Below, piece after piece: positions 37,947 to 47,839 of a stretch of 64,000 nucleotides of DNA. The translations under genes were made by a program, and so were the position numbers. The notes under the pieces were generated by a model. That model was not told the DNA's origin. It ran no database searches and saw nothing but the letters and a program-made list of their open reading frames with translations. The first letter of the stretch is position 1. Each line of letters starts with the position of its first letter. Origin of the DNA: Cellvibrio sp. PSBB023 (lineage in GTDB: Bacteria; Pseudomonadota; Gammaproteobacteria; Pseudomonadales; Cellvibrionaceae); contig NZ_CP019799.1 in the NCBI RefSeq assembly GCF_002007605.1, forward strand, positions 1,488,001 through 1,552,000, given 5' to 3'.

Positions 37947-40670
37947 ATGGTTGATACCTACTTCGACATTACGCCCTACCTGAACGCTATTGCGCACGAT
38001 CAATTAATCCTCACTGCCAACAATCGCCTGCGCAACCATATGCTGCGCGCCTACGGGCAATGGCAGGCCAGCAGCAACATCCAGGTCTGGCCAACACCAC
38101 GTATTTATTCGCTCAGCCAGTGGTTGGAATCGCGCTGGGAAATGCTGCAGCGGCGCGCCTATGCGCCTGCAGCACAACGTATTATCAGCAATCTGCAACG
38201 CCAGACACTGTGGGAAAAAATTATTGGCGAATCCTCCCTCGCCCAAGCGTTATTACAAGCAGAGCCGCTGGCGCAAGCCGCAGACAGCGCATTGCGTAAT
38301 CTTGAGCTTTGGCAATTAACCGAGGAGGATGTTCGTAGCGCCGACCCTATACTCAATATCCAAAGCAACAGCTATTGCTGGCTGACCTGGCTGGGCGATT
38401 TTCGCGCGCGCCTGAGCAAACTCGGTTTTATCACTCAGGAAACGGCAAACCAGATTTTAATCAATGCCTTTAAACAAGGTGAGTTAACGCAAGAGGCGAC
38501 CCTTTATCTCACAGGTTTTGATGATATCCCCCCACAACACCAGGATCTCATCAACAGCGCCTGCCATGAATTAGTGACGATCAAACCGCTGGATAATGCC
38601 AGCCATTTGCAGCGCACCGAACTCAACAACACCGAGCAGGAAATGCGTGCCGCGGCGCTCTGGAGCAAGCAACAGCTAGAGCAAAATCCGGCGGCGATGA
38701 TTGGCATTATTGTGCCCAACCTCGGCCAATGCCGCGATCAAGTGGAGCGAGTATTTGTTGAGGTCTTTGAACCCCTCGCCGCCCTGCCCGATCAACCGCG
38801 CTATACATTACCCTTTAACTTTTCCGCCGGTACACCACTCGCCACCACACCCATTATTGCCGCCACACTGGATTTACTCGAATTACAGAAATCCTCCTGG
38901 GAATTGGAAAGCCTTTGCAATCTATTGCTCTCCCCGTTTTTTGGCGATGCAGACACAGAATTAGTATTGCGCGCGCATTTAATCCACACCCTGCGTAAGC
39001 AAGGAAAGTTCACTATCAGCCTGAGCGATTTGCGCTATCACTGTCAAAAACTCAGCAGCACCTTAGCCATACCCGTAAACGAAACTCATCTCGCTACGCG
39101 ATTAGTGCAATTGGAAAATTATCGTCGCCAGAGTTTTGGATTTCACAGCGCCGAATATTGGTGTGATTTTTTTCAACAGCATTTGCAATTACTCGGCTGG
39201 CCCGGCACCCGCCGATTAGATAGCCAGGAATATCAACAACTCACCCTGTGGAATCAAGTGCTGGATAATTTCTTGCAACTGGATGCCACGGGTATTAATT
39301 TCAGCTACAGCAACGCCATTCAACAGCTGCGCAGCATCGCGGGAAAAACCCCATTTCAGGCGCAAACCCCCAACTCACCCATTCAAATCCTCGGCGCACT
39401 GGAAGGTGCCGGTTTGCAATTCAGTCACTGTTGGGTCATGGGTTTACATCATCGCCAATGGCCACCGGTGCCCGCACCTAACCCACTGCTACCCAGCAAT
39501 TTGCAGCGCACAAAAAAAATGCCTCACGCCAGCGCAGAACGGGAATTGGAATTCGCCCGCGCACTCACCGCGCACTATCAACAATGTGCAGCGCAGGTCA
39601 TTTTCAGCTCGGCCCACAGCGATGACGATAGTGAACTCAGCCCCAGTGCGTTGATTCGCCATTTACCACTCACCGCTCCTGCGCAACTTATTCACACACA
39701 CACCACTACCAGCGCCGAAAATTATTCACTGCTCACACACAGCAAACAATGGGAGCTGGTAGATTGTGCCAGCGCGCCACTGCTGGAGATTACCAAAGAG
39801 CCGGTGCGCGGCGGTGCCAACCTGTTTAAAGAACAAGCGGCCTGCCCATTCAATGCCTTTGCACGTTTGCGTTTGGGCGCGACACGCACAGAAGAACCCC
39901 TTGCCGGTTTTTCGCCCATTGAACGCGGCAATCTATTGCACGACGCACTCGCTACAGTCTGGCGCGACCTGAAAAATCAGGCGGCACTGATAGCCTTGGA
40001 TGAAACCTCACTCGGCAACCTAATTAACAATGCCGCGCAACAAACGGTCGATGCACTAAAACAAAAACGCGGTACCAGCATCGGCGCTTATTACGCGCAA
40101 CTGGAACAGGAACGTTTGAGTGAGCTTCTGGCAGAGTGGTTAGCGCAGGAAAAAACACGCCCGCCGTTTAGCGTGGTAGCCATTGAAGAAGAAGTACAAA
40201 TCACCTTTGCTGGTTTGCCACTGAAATTGCGTATCGACCGTATTGATGAATTGGCAAATGGTGAATTGCTATTAATCGATTACAAAACCGGCCAGCCAAA
40301 AGCCGCCAGTTGGCAAGGCGAGCGTATGGATGAACCGCAGTTGCCGCTTTATGCCGTGACTGCTAGCAGCGAAATTGCCGCCATCGCCTTTGCCCAAATT
40401 AATGCCAAAGCCATGCAGTGGATTGGCACTGGCGAATTGCATGTAGCGCACGATGGCATCTTTCCCGGCAAACAAAGTTGGCATGAACAATTACAGGAAT
40501 GGCAGCATCATTTACAACAACTCGCACAGGATTTTATTCAGGGCGATGCCCGCGTCGATATGAAAAACCCAACCACTGCCCAATATGCAGAAGACTTATT
40601 ACCGCTCAACCGTTTACTGGAAGCCGATGCCCTCGCTGCGTTTATCCAACGTCAACAAGGAGCGGTGTAA
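37947..40670 (+). CDS. AddB-like PD-(D/E)XK nuclease repair protein (probable DNA repair protein family)
   Basis: A 907-residue protein paired with an AddA-like helicase. It lacks a Walker A motif (N-terminus ILTANNRLRNHMLR) and carries a C-terminal RecB-type nuclease: RGNLLHDALATVW, LLLIDYKTGQPKAASWQ and EPQLPLYAV. The first iron-sulfur cysteine is in QAACPFNAF (Cys633). The three C-terminal cysteines expected after the nuclease are absent: the corresponding stretch reads NPTTAQYAEDLLPLNRLLEA. It acts in DNA double-strand break processing by family analogy. The helicase ATG overlaps its TAA stop. Confidence 0.85.
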   Translation: MVDTYFDITPYLNAIAHDQLILTANNRLRNHMLRAYGQWQASSNIQVWPTPRIYSLSQWLESRWEMLQRRAYAPAAQRIISNLQRQTLWEKIIGESSLAQALLQAEPLAQAADSALRNLELWQLTEEDVRSADPILNIQSNSYCWLTWLGDFRARLSKLGFITQETANQILINAFKQGELTQEATLYLTGFDDIPPQHQDLINSACHELVTIKPLDNASHLQRTELNNTEQEMRAAALWSKQQLEQNPAAMIGIIVPNLGQCRDQVERVFVEVFEPLAALPDQPRYTLPFNFSAGTPLATTPIIAATLDLLELQKSSWELESLCNLLLSPFFGDADTELVLRAHLIHTLRKQGKFTISLSDLRYHCQKLSSTLAIPVNETHLATRLVQLENYRRQSFGFHSAEYWCDFFQQHLQLLGWPGTRRLDSQEYQQLTLWNQVLDNFLQLDATGINFSYSNAIQQLRSIAGKTPFQAQTPNSPIQILGALEGAGLQFSHCWVMGLHHRQWPPVPAPNPLLPSNLQRTKKMPHASAERELEFARALTAHYQQCAAQVIFSSAHSDDDSELSPSALIRHLPLTAPAQLIHTHTTTSAENYSLLTHSKQWELVDCASAPLLEITKEPVRGGANLFKEQAACPFNAFARLRLGATRTEEPLAGFSPIERGNLLHDALATVWRDLKNQAALIALDETSLGNLINNAAQQTVDALKQKRGTSIGAYYAQLEQERLSELLAEWLAQEKTRPPFSVVAIEEEVQITFAGLPLKLRIDRIDELANGELLLIDYKTGQPKAASWQGERMDEPQLPLYAVTASSEIAAIAFAQINAKAMQWIGTGELHVAHDGIFPGKQSWHEQLQEWQHHLQQLAQDFIQGDARVDMKNPTTAQYAEDLLPLNRLLEADALAAFIQRQQGAV

Positions 40671-43600
40671 TGTCCACTATCATTAACCAACCTGTCGATC
40701 AACAAGTTCGTATTAATGCGCTCGATCCACAAACTTCGTTTGCAGTGTCAGCGCCCGCCGGCTCCGGTAAAACGGGCTTGCTCACCCAACGCGTATTAAC
40801 GCTGCTCGCCACTTGCGATGAACCCGAAGAAGTATTGGCGATTACCTTTACGCGCAAAGCGGCCGGTGAAATGCAGGACCGTATTATGCAAGCGCTCTGG
40901 CAAGCCGCTGATTCACCCGAGCCCAGCGACCCTCATGTATTGCGCACCTGGAAAATTGCCCAACAGGTTTTACAGCGCGATAAAGCATTACAGTGGAACT
41001 TATTGCACAGCCCGCAGCGCTTGCGCGTGCAAACCATCGACAGCTTATGCCGTTCCATTACCAAACAATTGCCACTTGCCAGCGGTATAGGCGCACAGCC
41101 GGACACATTGGAAGATGCCGAACAAGCCTACAAATTAGCCGTACGCGAATTATTTACACTGCTGGAGGAAGATGGCCCACTGCGCGCCGATTTAACCCGT
41201 CTGTTGCGCCATGTGGATAACAACCTGCCCGCTGTAGAAAAATTATTAACCGGGCTTTTGGGCAAGCGTGAACAGTGGCTGGGCGTATTACTGCAAGCCC
41301 GCCATGAAGAAGCACGCCGTTATTTACAAGGTGTTTTACAAGAAGTTATTCGCGAACATTTGGAACAGGTTTATAACGCCCTGATTATTCACGCCAGCGA
41401 ACTCTGCGCAATTGCAGATCGTGCAGCAACCAACTTGCAAGAGGAAGGCGAGCGCAAAAATCGTATTCATGAATTGCAGGGCATCACTCACCTGCCCGAC
41501 GCAGAACCCAGTGCATTTAACGCCTGGCTAGCCATTTGCGATTTACTTCTGACCAACAGCGGCACCTTTCGTGCGCGCCTGACCAAAGCGGAAGGTTTTC
41601 CTGCTGGAAAAGAAAATGCAGAACTGAAAAACCAATTCAATGAATTAATTGCCGCGCTTATCGACACAGCACCGGATGCCGAGCAATTACTGCAAGACCT
41701 GCGCAACCTGCCCCCGCCAATCTATGCCGATCACCAATGGCAATTACTGGACAGCCTCACCAGTATTTTGCCCATTCTGGTTGCACAATTAACATTGGTA
41801 TTTAAACAGCAAAGCGCGACAGATTACACCGCCATCAGCCAAGCCGCATTGGTCGCATTGGGTGATGAAGAATCGCCAACCGATCTCGCACTGCAACTGG
41901 ACTATCGCATTCGCCATATTTTGGTAGATGAATTTCAGGATACTGCCAGCCCACAGCTTGAGTTATTGAAAAAACTCACCAGCGGCTGGCAAGCCGGCGA
42001 TGGCCGCACCCTGTTTATTGTGGGCGATGGCATGCAGTCCTGTTACGGATTCCGCAATGCCAATGTGGGTTTATTTTTGGATGCGCGCCAGCAAGGCATA
42101 GGGTCAGTGGATTTAACCGCTCTGGATTTGCGCGTGAATTTTCGCTCGCAAGCCGGTGTGGTGAATTGGGTCAACAGTATTTTTCAAAACGCATTTCCCG
42201 CGCACGATGACATGAGCCGCGGAGCAGTGAGCTATTCACCCTCTGTTGCCTTTAAAGCGGAATTGGAAGGCGACGCTGTGCAATTTTATGCCTGCACTTA
42301 TTCATCCGAAACCAAAAATACCTACAGTAGAAATAATGATGACAGTGAGAGCGGCGACGGCGACGAGCCATCATCGCGCCTGCAAGCACAGCAGCAGGAA
42401 GCGGAAAAAGTCGTCGAACTGGTACAACAAGCGCGCTACAACAACCCCGAAGGCAGCATTGCGATTTTAGTGCGCACACGCAATCACCTCACACGCATTT
42501 TACCAGCACTGACTGCCGCCGGTTTGCATTATCAAGCCACAGAAATTGATCGCCTTGCCAGCCGTATGGCAATAGTGGATTTGCTTTCACTGACTCGCGC
42601 ACTACTCAACGCTGCCGACCGCACCGCATGGCTGGCGATTTTGCGCGCACCTTGGTGTGGCCTACACAACCATGACCTGCATGCCATTGCCACAGCAGAT
42701 TTAACCGCCCTTAATCCACGCCTTAACGAAAATGCCTTTGCGGTAATTTGGCCGCAACTGGTGCAGTTTGAAAAAATAACCGCACTCAGCCCTGAGGGAA
42801 AAAATATTCTGGCGCGCGTGGTGCCACTATTGCAGCAGGCGCTGAATGAAAAATATCGCAAACCATTACGCCAGTGGATTGAAGGCCTGTGGTTTGCCTT
42901 AGGCGGCCCAGCCACACTGCTGGATGAAAATGACCGCGATAACATCAACAGTTTTTTTACCCTGTTGGATAAACACCAACAAGGCGGCAGCATTCGCGAC
43001 TGGCAAGTATTTAATAATGCGATTGACCGTTTATTTGCCGCTCCGCGTGCCGATGCAGATCCGAAACTGCAAGTTATGACTATTCACAAATCCAAAGGCC
43101 TGGAATTTGACACAGTGATTATTCCTGGCCTGGATCGCAGCGCACGCAAAGACGACAAACAACTCCTGCTCTGGCAAGAACGCATTAATACACAAGGCGA
43201 AAAACAATTACTGCTCGGCTCACTTGCCGCTACTGGTAAAGAGGAAGATCGCCTCTATACTTTTATGCGCCGCGAGGCAGATAAACAACAAGCGTTTGAA
43301 TCCACCCGTTTGTTATACGTAGGATGTACTCGCGCCATTAAACGCCTGCATTTAATTGCATGCATTAATACCAAAGAGGATGAATTGGTTGCACCCGCCA
43401 AAAACTCCCTGTTGCACAGCATTTGGCCATTTGTAAAAGAAAGCGCGCAACTTATTCCTTGCAAGGCGACTGCCGATAGCAGCACAAGTACACACCAACG
43501 TAAACCCGGTTTACAACATCTGCTGCGCCTTGCCCCCACATGGCAAGCGCCCGCCTTGCGCGACGTAACGCTACTACATACTTATCGCGGCCATGAATTT

Positions 43601-44209
43601 GGCACAACAGAAAGTGGTGAAGCAGCGCCTGAAAACCCTTTAAATATCCCCGAGGTAGAAACCACCACTGCGCGTCTTGCCCGCCATACAGGCACGGTGA
43701 TTCACAGCGCACTGCAAGCCATAGTAGAAAGTAAACTGGTCACTCATCACGAATGCATTACGGCCGATGCATTTATTAACCAGCAGCATTCTTTTTGGAA
43801 GATTCAACTGCAACAACTCGGCTGGCATGGCGACAATTTAACTCGCGCCCTGCAAAAAATCGCCCAGTCTATTCGTACTAGTCTTGGCAGCGAACAGGGC
43901 CGCTGGCTACTCAATAGTGACCATCAACAAAGCGCCTGCGAACTCTCGCTGATACAAAAAAACAAACAGGATGTGAAAGAATCTATCATTGACCGTACCT
44001 TCATCGCCGAAGGTATCCGTTGGATAGTGGATTATAAAAGTAGTGAACCGGAAGCCAGCGAAACGGAAAGTGCGTTTATCGCACGGGAAATGGATACCTA
44101 CAAAGCACAACTGCTAGGCTATCAAAAACTACTCACCGCAACTGAAACACTGCCTATAAAAACAGCGCTTTATTTAGTTAGCCTTGGCAAACTCATTGAA
44201 ACACCCTAA
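40670..44209 (+). CDS. AddA-like UvrD/RecB helicase-nuclease
   Basis: A 1,179-residue superfamily 1 helicase with nuclease. Walker A is SAPAGSGKTGLLTQRVL (about residues 27-43); motif II is ILVDEFQDTASPQ; motif III GDGMQSCYGFRNA; motifs V-VI VMTIHKSKGLEFDTVIIPG and FESTRLLYVGCTRA. The C-terminal nuclease has TGTVIHSALQAI, IVDYKSSEPE and KAQLLGYQKLL. The start at 40670 overlaps the AddB-like stop (TAATG) and has AAGGAG upstream. The pair would resect DNA ends for RecA loading, replacing or adding to RecBCD. No recBCD is in the window. Confidence 0.92.
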   Translation: MSTIINQPVDQQVRINALDPQTSFAVSAPAGSGKTGLLTQRVLTLLATCDEPEEVLAITFTRKAAGEMQDRIMQALWQAADSPEPSDPHVLRTWKIAQQVLQRDKALQWNLLHSPQRLRVQTIDSLCRSITKQLPLASGIGAQPDTLEDAEQAYKLAVRELFTLLEEDGPLRADLTRLLRHVDNNLPAVEKLLTGLLGKREQWLGVLLQARHEEARRYLQGVLQEVIREHLEQVYNALIIHASELCAIADRAATNLQEEGERKNRIHELQGITHLPDAEPSAFNAWLAICDLLLTNSGTFRARLTKAEGFPAGKENAELKNQFNELIAALIDTAPDAEQLLQDLRNLPPPIYADHQWQLLDSLTSILPILVAQLTLVFKQQSATDYTAISQAALVALGDEESPTDLALQLDYRIRHILVDEFQDTASPQLELLKKLTSGWQAGDGRTLFIVGDGMQSCYGFRNANVGLFLDARQQGIGSVDLTALDLRVNFRSQAGVVNWVNSIFQNAFPAHDDMSRGAVSYSPSVAFKAELEGDAVQFYACTYSSETKNTYSRNNDDSESGDGDEPSSRLQAQQQEAEKVVELVQQARYNNPEGSIAILVRTRNHLTRILPALTAAGLHYQATEIDRLASRMAIVDLLSLTRALLNAADRTAWLAILRAPWCGLHNHDLHAIATADLTALNPRLNENAFAVIWPQLVQFEKITALSPEGKNILARVVPLLQQALNEKYRKPLRQWIEGLWFALGGPATLLDENDRDNINSFFTLLDKHQQGGSIRDWQVFNNAIDRLFAAPRADADPKLQVMTIHKSKGLEFDTVIIPGLDRSARKDDKQLLLWQERINTQGEKQLLLGSLAATGKEEDRLYTFMRREADKQQAFESTRLLYVGCTRAIKRLHLIACINTKEDELVAPAKNSLLHSIWPFVKESAQLIPCKATADSSTSTHQRKPGLQHLLRLAPTWQAPALRDVTLLHTYRGHEFGTTESGEAAPENPLNIPEVETTTARLARHTGTVIHSALQAIVESKLVTHHECITADAFINQQHSFWKIQLQQLGWHGDNLTRALQKIAQSIRTSLGSEQGRWLLNSDHQQSACELSLIQKNKQDVKESIIDRTFIAEGIRWIVDYKSSEPEASETESAFIAREMDTYKAQLLGYQKLLTATETLPIKTALYLVSLGKLIETP

Positions 44210-44212
44210 ATG

Positions 44213-44239
44213 AAACACCCGAGCCTGGCTCGGGTGTTT
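44213..44239 (+). terminator. Terminator after the AddA-like gene
   Basis: AAACACCCGAG and CTCGGGTGTTT pair exactly around a five-base loop, four bases beyond the stop. It may also serve the convergent MocR gene. Confidence 0.88.
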
Positions 44240-44265
44240 GTTCCACATCAATCAGTGATCGCAAT

Positions 44266-45750
44266 TTAACGCCTTAGCAAAGCAAATACCTTTGCCAGGG
44301 TTTTAACAGCCGCTTCCAACTCTTCTGCCGTGTAAGCGGCAAAGCCTAATAAAAAACCTGGTTCAGGTGGTGCTGAAATATACAACCCTGTTAAGCCCGT
44401 TAATTCTATCCCCTCTTTTCTAGCCGCCTCAATCACCCTGTGCTCTGCAATATCACAAATCAATTTACATGGAATTTGCATACCGCCATCTGGAACAACG
44501 GGCGAAACATAGTGTGAGAGATATTTTTCAATTAACCGGGTTAATAAATTCAAACGGCCAGCATAAACCAATCGCATAGTCCGAATATGCGCACCAAAAT
44601 GACCAGCCTCAATAAAACGGGCCAATGTAAGTTGTGGTATTGAAGCGCTGTGACCATCCAATAAACTGCGGGCGAGCATCATGGGCCTCACCAATGGAGC
44701 AGGCAACAACATATAACCAATACGCAACCCGGGAAATAATGATTTTGTAAATGTGCCCACATAAATAGTGCGATGCTGATGATCAAGCCCCTGAATGCAC
44801 GCCATGGGTTTACCGGCATAATGAAATTCACTGTCATAATCATCCTCAATGATCCAGGCATTTTTTTTAGCCGCCCATTCAATTAATGCCAAACGCCTGT
44901 CCAGTGCGAGTGTTACTCCCGTAGGGAACTGATGTGATGGGCTTAAATAAACCGCATGGCTTTGAACGGGTGAATTGCAGATAAGCTCCACCCTTAAGCC
45001 TTGCTCATCCACTGGCACGGCAACACATTCAAGCCCTGCTGCTTCAAACGCTTTTCGTGCACCTTGATATGCAGGATCTTCAATAAAAATTTTTTCGCCT
45101 GCATCAAACAAAACCTGGGCACAAAGTGTCATGGCCTGTTGCGAGCTGGTTAAAATCAGGATTCTCTCTGGCGTCGCTTGGGCACCGCGTTCAAGATTAA
45201 TATAATCCGCAATAGCACAGCGCAATGCCTCAACTCCCTGCGGGTGCCCCGATAACAATGCCAAATGGCCCTGCTCTTTCAATACTTGCCGCTCCAAACG
45301 CTCCCAAACCGCTAAGGGAAAATGCCGAGTTTCCGGAGTGCCTTGAATAAAAGGCCGAGGAGTTGCAACACTGCAGACACCGCCGCCACGCACAATTAAA
45401 TCCCCTCTTTTGCTCAGGGTGACTTCATTGTTTTTTTCGACTGCTGTTTTTTTCATCCTGTTTCGCGATGGCCGCCGTGCCGTGGCCGACACAAAACTAC
45501 CGCAGCCAACACGCCGCTCAATAAATCCTTCCGCATGTAATTGGTTATAGGCCGCCTCCACGGTATCGCGGGAAACCTCCAATGACTGAGCCAAGGCGCG
45601 GGATGCAGGTAAGGGTTTGCCCGCCGCAAGAGCGCCATCAAGAATGAGCTGCCTGATGGCCCGCTGAATCCGCATATACATCGGAAAGGCAGAATTAGCC
45701 GGGTTCACCAGCCATACCTTTACCGTTTCCAGTTGGGAGGACTTAAACAA
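44266..45750 (-). CDS. MocR/PdxR-type GntR regulator with aminotransferase domain
   Basis: A 494-residue transcription factor. A winged-helix GntR domain at about 20-90 (LPASRALAQSLEVSRDTVEA, then GFIERRVGCGSF) is joined to a fold-type I aminotransferase-like domain with the PLP lysine in YVGTFTKSLFPGLRIGY and IIEDDYDSEFHY. Start is a TTG at 45750 with GGAG ten bases upstream; the next in-frame ATG would cut the N-terminus. It is divergent from benE across 96 bases, so it probably regulates benE and itself. The PLP ligand is unknown. Confidence 0.92.
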   Translation of the reverse strand: MFKSSQLETVKVWLVNPANSAFPMYMRIQRAIRQLILDGALAAGKPLPASRALAQSLEVSRDTVEAAYNQLHAEGFIERRVGCGSFVSATARRPSRNRMKKTAVEKNNEVTLSKRGDLIVRGGGVCSVATPRPFIQGTPETRHFPLAVWERLERQVLKEQGHLALLSGHPQGVEALRCAIADYINLERGAQATPERILILTSSQQAMTLCAQVLFDAGEKIFIEDPAYQGARKAFEAAGLECVAVPVDEQGLRVELICNSPVQSHAVYLSPSHQFPTGVTLALDRRLALIEWAAKKNAWIIEDDYDSEFHYAGKPMACIQGLDHQHRTIYVGTFTKSLFPGLRIGYMLLPAPLVRPMMLARSLLDGHSASIPQLTLARFIEAGHFGAHIRTMRLVYAGRLNLLTRLIEKYLSHYVSPVVPDGGMQIPCKLICDIAEHRVIEAARKEGIELTGLTGLYISAPPEPGFLLGFAAYTAEELEAAVKTLAKVFALLRR

Positions 45751-45785
45751 TTGGCTGGGTCTCCTATCAAAAAATGGAAGGGTAT

Positions 45786-45821
45786 ATCAGGCCATTTAAT
45801 TGTTATAAATACAAGCCTGAT
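45786..45821. promoter_or_regulatory. Inverted repeat ATCAGGC-N22-GCCTGAT, candidate MocR operator
   Basis: Seven-base arms at 45786-45792 and 45815-45821 sit midway in the spacer between the MocR gene and benE. The 22-base gap puts the arms about 29 bases apart centre to centre, near three helical turns, as for many MocR dimers. It is a candidate site only. Confidence 0.45.
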
Positions 45822-45846
45822 TTCCAACATCGAGGATTGACCCGCT

Positions 45847-47085
45847 ATGCCCCCAACACCCGAGAAACCACTAACCCCAAGCGATTTACTCCACCCCATG
45901 TTAGCGGCATTGATGACTGTGATTGTCAATTACGGAGGAACCTTTGTATTGGTATTTCACGCCGCCAAAATGGCGGGGCTATCTGCTGATGCAACTGCAT
46001 CCTGGGTTTGGTCTGCTTCCATTGGTGTTGGCCTCACCTGCATTCTACTGAGCTGGGCCACTCGCGAACCTATCATCACCGCCTGGTCAACACCTGCAGC
46101 CGCATTTCTGATTATTGCCTTGCCAACGATTCCTTATTCGGAAGCGATAGGAGCCTATTTGATTTCCGCTTTATTATTCATTGCGCTGGGATTAACCGGT
46201 TATTTTGAAAAAGTGGTGAAATTAATTCCGCCTGGAATAGCAGCAGGTTTACTCGCTGGCATTTTATTGCAGTTTGGTATTGGCGCATTTGCCGCAATCA
46301 ATGTGGAGCCATTTCTCGTTATATTAATGATTACTGGCTACTTATTACTGCGCCGCTTTGCCGCGCGCTATGCTGTTGTTGGAGCCTTGTTATTAGGCTT
46401 GAGTTTTTTATTTATTCAACATCGCATCGACCTATCCTCCATTGAATTAGCCGTTGCGGCACCCGTATTTACCTCACCTACATTTTCATGGAATACCCTG
46501 CTAAGTGTGGCGCTGCCTTTATTTTTAATTACCTTAACAGGTCAATACATACCTGGCATGCTGGTATTGCGCAACGACGGTTTTAAAACCAGCGCCAACC
46601 CTATATTGATATTCACAGGGCTAGGTTCTTTTTTGTTTGCGTTTTTTGGTTCGCATGCAATGAATATTGCCGCTATCACGGCTGCTATTTGCACCGGTAA
46701 GGAGGCTCATGAAGAATCGGAAAAGCGCTGGATTGCAGGCGTTATTGCCGGAGTACTGTACATAGTCGTTGGCATATTTGGGGTAACCTTAGCTGCACTG
46801 TTTATGGTATTTCCATCTTCTTTTATTGCTGCCCTTGCCGGTATCGCACTGCTTGGCACTATATCCAGCAGTTTGTCTAGCGCAATAGCAGATCCAGCTT
46901 CCCGTGAAGCATCCTTAATTACTTTTCTGGTTACCGCCGCCAACATTTCTTTTTTGGGCATAGGTAGCGCATTTTGGGGATTGATCATTGGTTTAGCTGC
47001 CCATTTTTTATTAACGGCAACTTTTCCAAAAAATAACGCAGCACCTGACACTGCCGATAAAACTCTGCACGAATTGGATTCTTGA
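45847..47085 (+). CDS. BenE family benzoate/aromatic acid transporter
   Basis: A 412-residue membrane protein with about 11-12 hydrophobic segments. TREPIITAWSTPAAAFLI and the later IGALSS-like features match BenE (benzoate:H+ symporter) and its relatives. The ATG has GAGG ten bases upstream. No benzoate catabolic genes are nearby, so the substrate is open. Divergence from the MocR gene suggests regulation by it, and a vitamin B6-related or amino-aromatic substrate would fit that equally well. Confidence 0.88.
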   Translation: MPPTPEKPLTPSDLLHPMLAALMTVIVNYGGTFVLVFHAAKMAGLSADATASWVWSASIGVGLTCILLSWATREPIITAWSTPAAAFLIIALPTIPYSEAIGAYLISALLFIALGLTGYFEKVVKLIPPGIAAGLLAGILLQFGIGAFAAINVEPFLVILMITGYLLLRRFAARYAVVGALLLGLSFLFIQHRIDLSSIELAVAAPVFTSPTFSWNTLLSVALPLFLITLTGQYIPGMLVLRNDGFKTSANPILIFTGLGSFLFAFFGSHAMNIAAITAAICTGKEAHEESEKRWIAGVIAGVLYIVVGIFGVTLAALFMVFPSSFIAALAGIALLGTISSSLSSAIADPASREASLITFLVTAANISFLGIGSAFWGLIIGLAAHFLLTATFPKNNAAPDTADKTLHELDS

Positions 47086-47130
47086 TTCTATCTCTTGTTG
47101 AACACTGCCAACCACAATGAGGCTAAAAGT

Positions 47131-47586
47131 ATGAGCGAAAACCACACTGTTATTGTCACACCAATCGAACAAAAAGATTACGACCAATGGCTGCCATACT
47201 GGCAGAGCTATCAAGAGTTTTATGAAGTTGAATTACTTGATGAGGTGACTGAAGCAACCTGGAATCGATTTTTTAATGCAGAAATTCCAGTGTATTGCGC
47301 CGTCGCAAGGGAAAATGGCCGCATTTTAGGCTTTGCCCATTATGTTTTTCACGATTCCACATGGGCTATCAAAAACTATTGTTATCTGGAAGATCTGTTT
47401 GTTGATCCAACAGCGCGCGGTAAAAATATTGGAAAAAAACTGATTGAATACGTAAGAGAAAAAGCAAAAGAAAGGGATTGCGATAGATTGTACTGGCACA
47501 CGCAAGAAACCAATAAAAGAGCCCAGCGGCTTTATGATTGGGTGGCGGAAAAACCAGGTGTCATTGAATACAGAATGCCACTATAA
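47131..47586 (+). CDS. GNAT family N-acetyltransferase
   Basis: A 151-residue acetyltransferase. The acetyl-CoA loop is LFVDPTARGKNIGKKLIEYV, and the C-terminal YWHTQETNKRAQRLYDWVAE closes the fold. The ATG at 47131 has GAGG upstream and is preferred over 47095. It follows benE by 45 bases on the same strand, so co-transcription is likely. Substrate unknown. Confidence 0.88.
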   Translation: MSENHTVIVTPIEQKDYDQWLPYWQSYQEFYEVELLDEVTEATWNRFFNAEIPVYCAVARENGRILGFAHYVFHDSTWAIKNYCYLEDLFVDPTARGKNIGKKLIEYVREKAKERDCDRLYWHTQETNKRAQRLYDWVAEKPGVIEYRMPL

Positions 47587-47600
47587 ACTGTTCCTACACT

Positions 47601-47632
47601 AAAAAGGCTGAGCAGGAGTGTTCAGCTTTTTT
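47601..47632 (+). terminator. Hairpin after the GNAT gene
   Basis: AGGCTGA and TCAGCTTTTTT form a short stem with a T-run, ending the benE-GNAT transcript. The A-run on the other side allows some function for the opposite strand. Confidence 0.7.
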
Positions 47633-47666
47633 CGGACAAGTCCAATAAGATCCCTATCCTGTTCAT

Positions 47667-47837
47667 CTATTTTTTATCCAAGCCCTCTCTCTTTTTCATC
47701 TCATCAACAAGGCTCTGAGGCATAGGGCGGCAAGCGCAATACTTGGTGTGCGCCAAATGCCATTCAAGTTTTTGCTCAAGCGTAGGATTAGTAGGCATCT
47801 TATTATTTCGATGCCATTCTGCATTCAACTTTTTCAT
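47667..47837 (-). CDS. Small 56-residue protein of unknown function
   Basis: An ORF below 60 residues, reading MKKLNAEWHRNNKMPTNPTL, then EQKLEWHLAHTKYCACRPMP and a Lys-rich end. The pattern of Trp, His and CxC resembles a small conserved hypothetical protein I recall in other bacteria. The ATG is two bases after the stop of the CMD gene, with GAGTTGG inside that gene, so translation is coupled. The CxC and His residues could bind a metal; this is only an idea. Confidence 0.75.
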   Translation of the reverse strand: MKKLNAEWHRNNKMPTNPTLEQKLEWHLAHTKYCACRPMPQSLVDEMKKREGLDKK

Positions 47838-47839
47838 GA

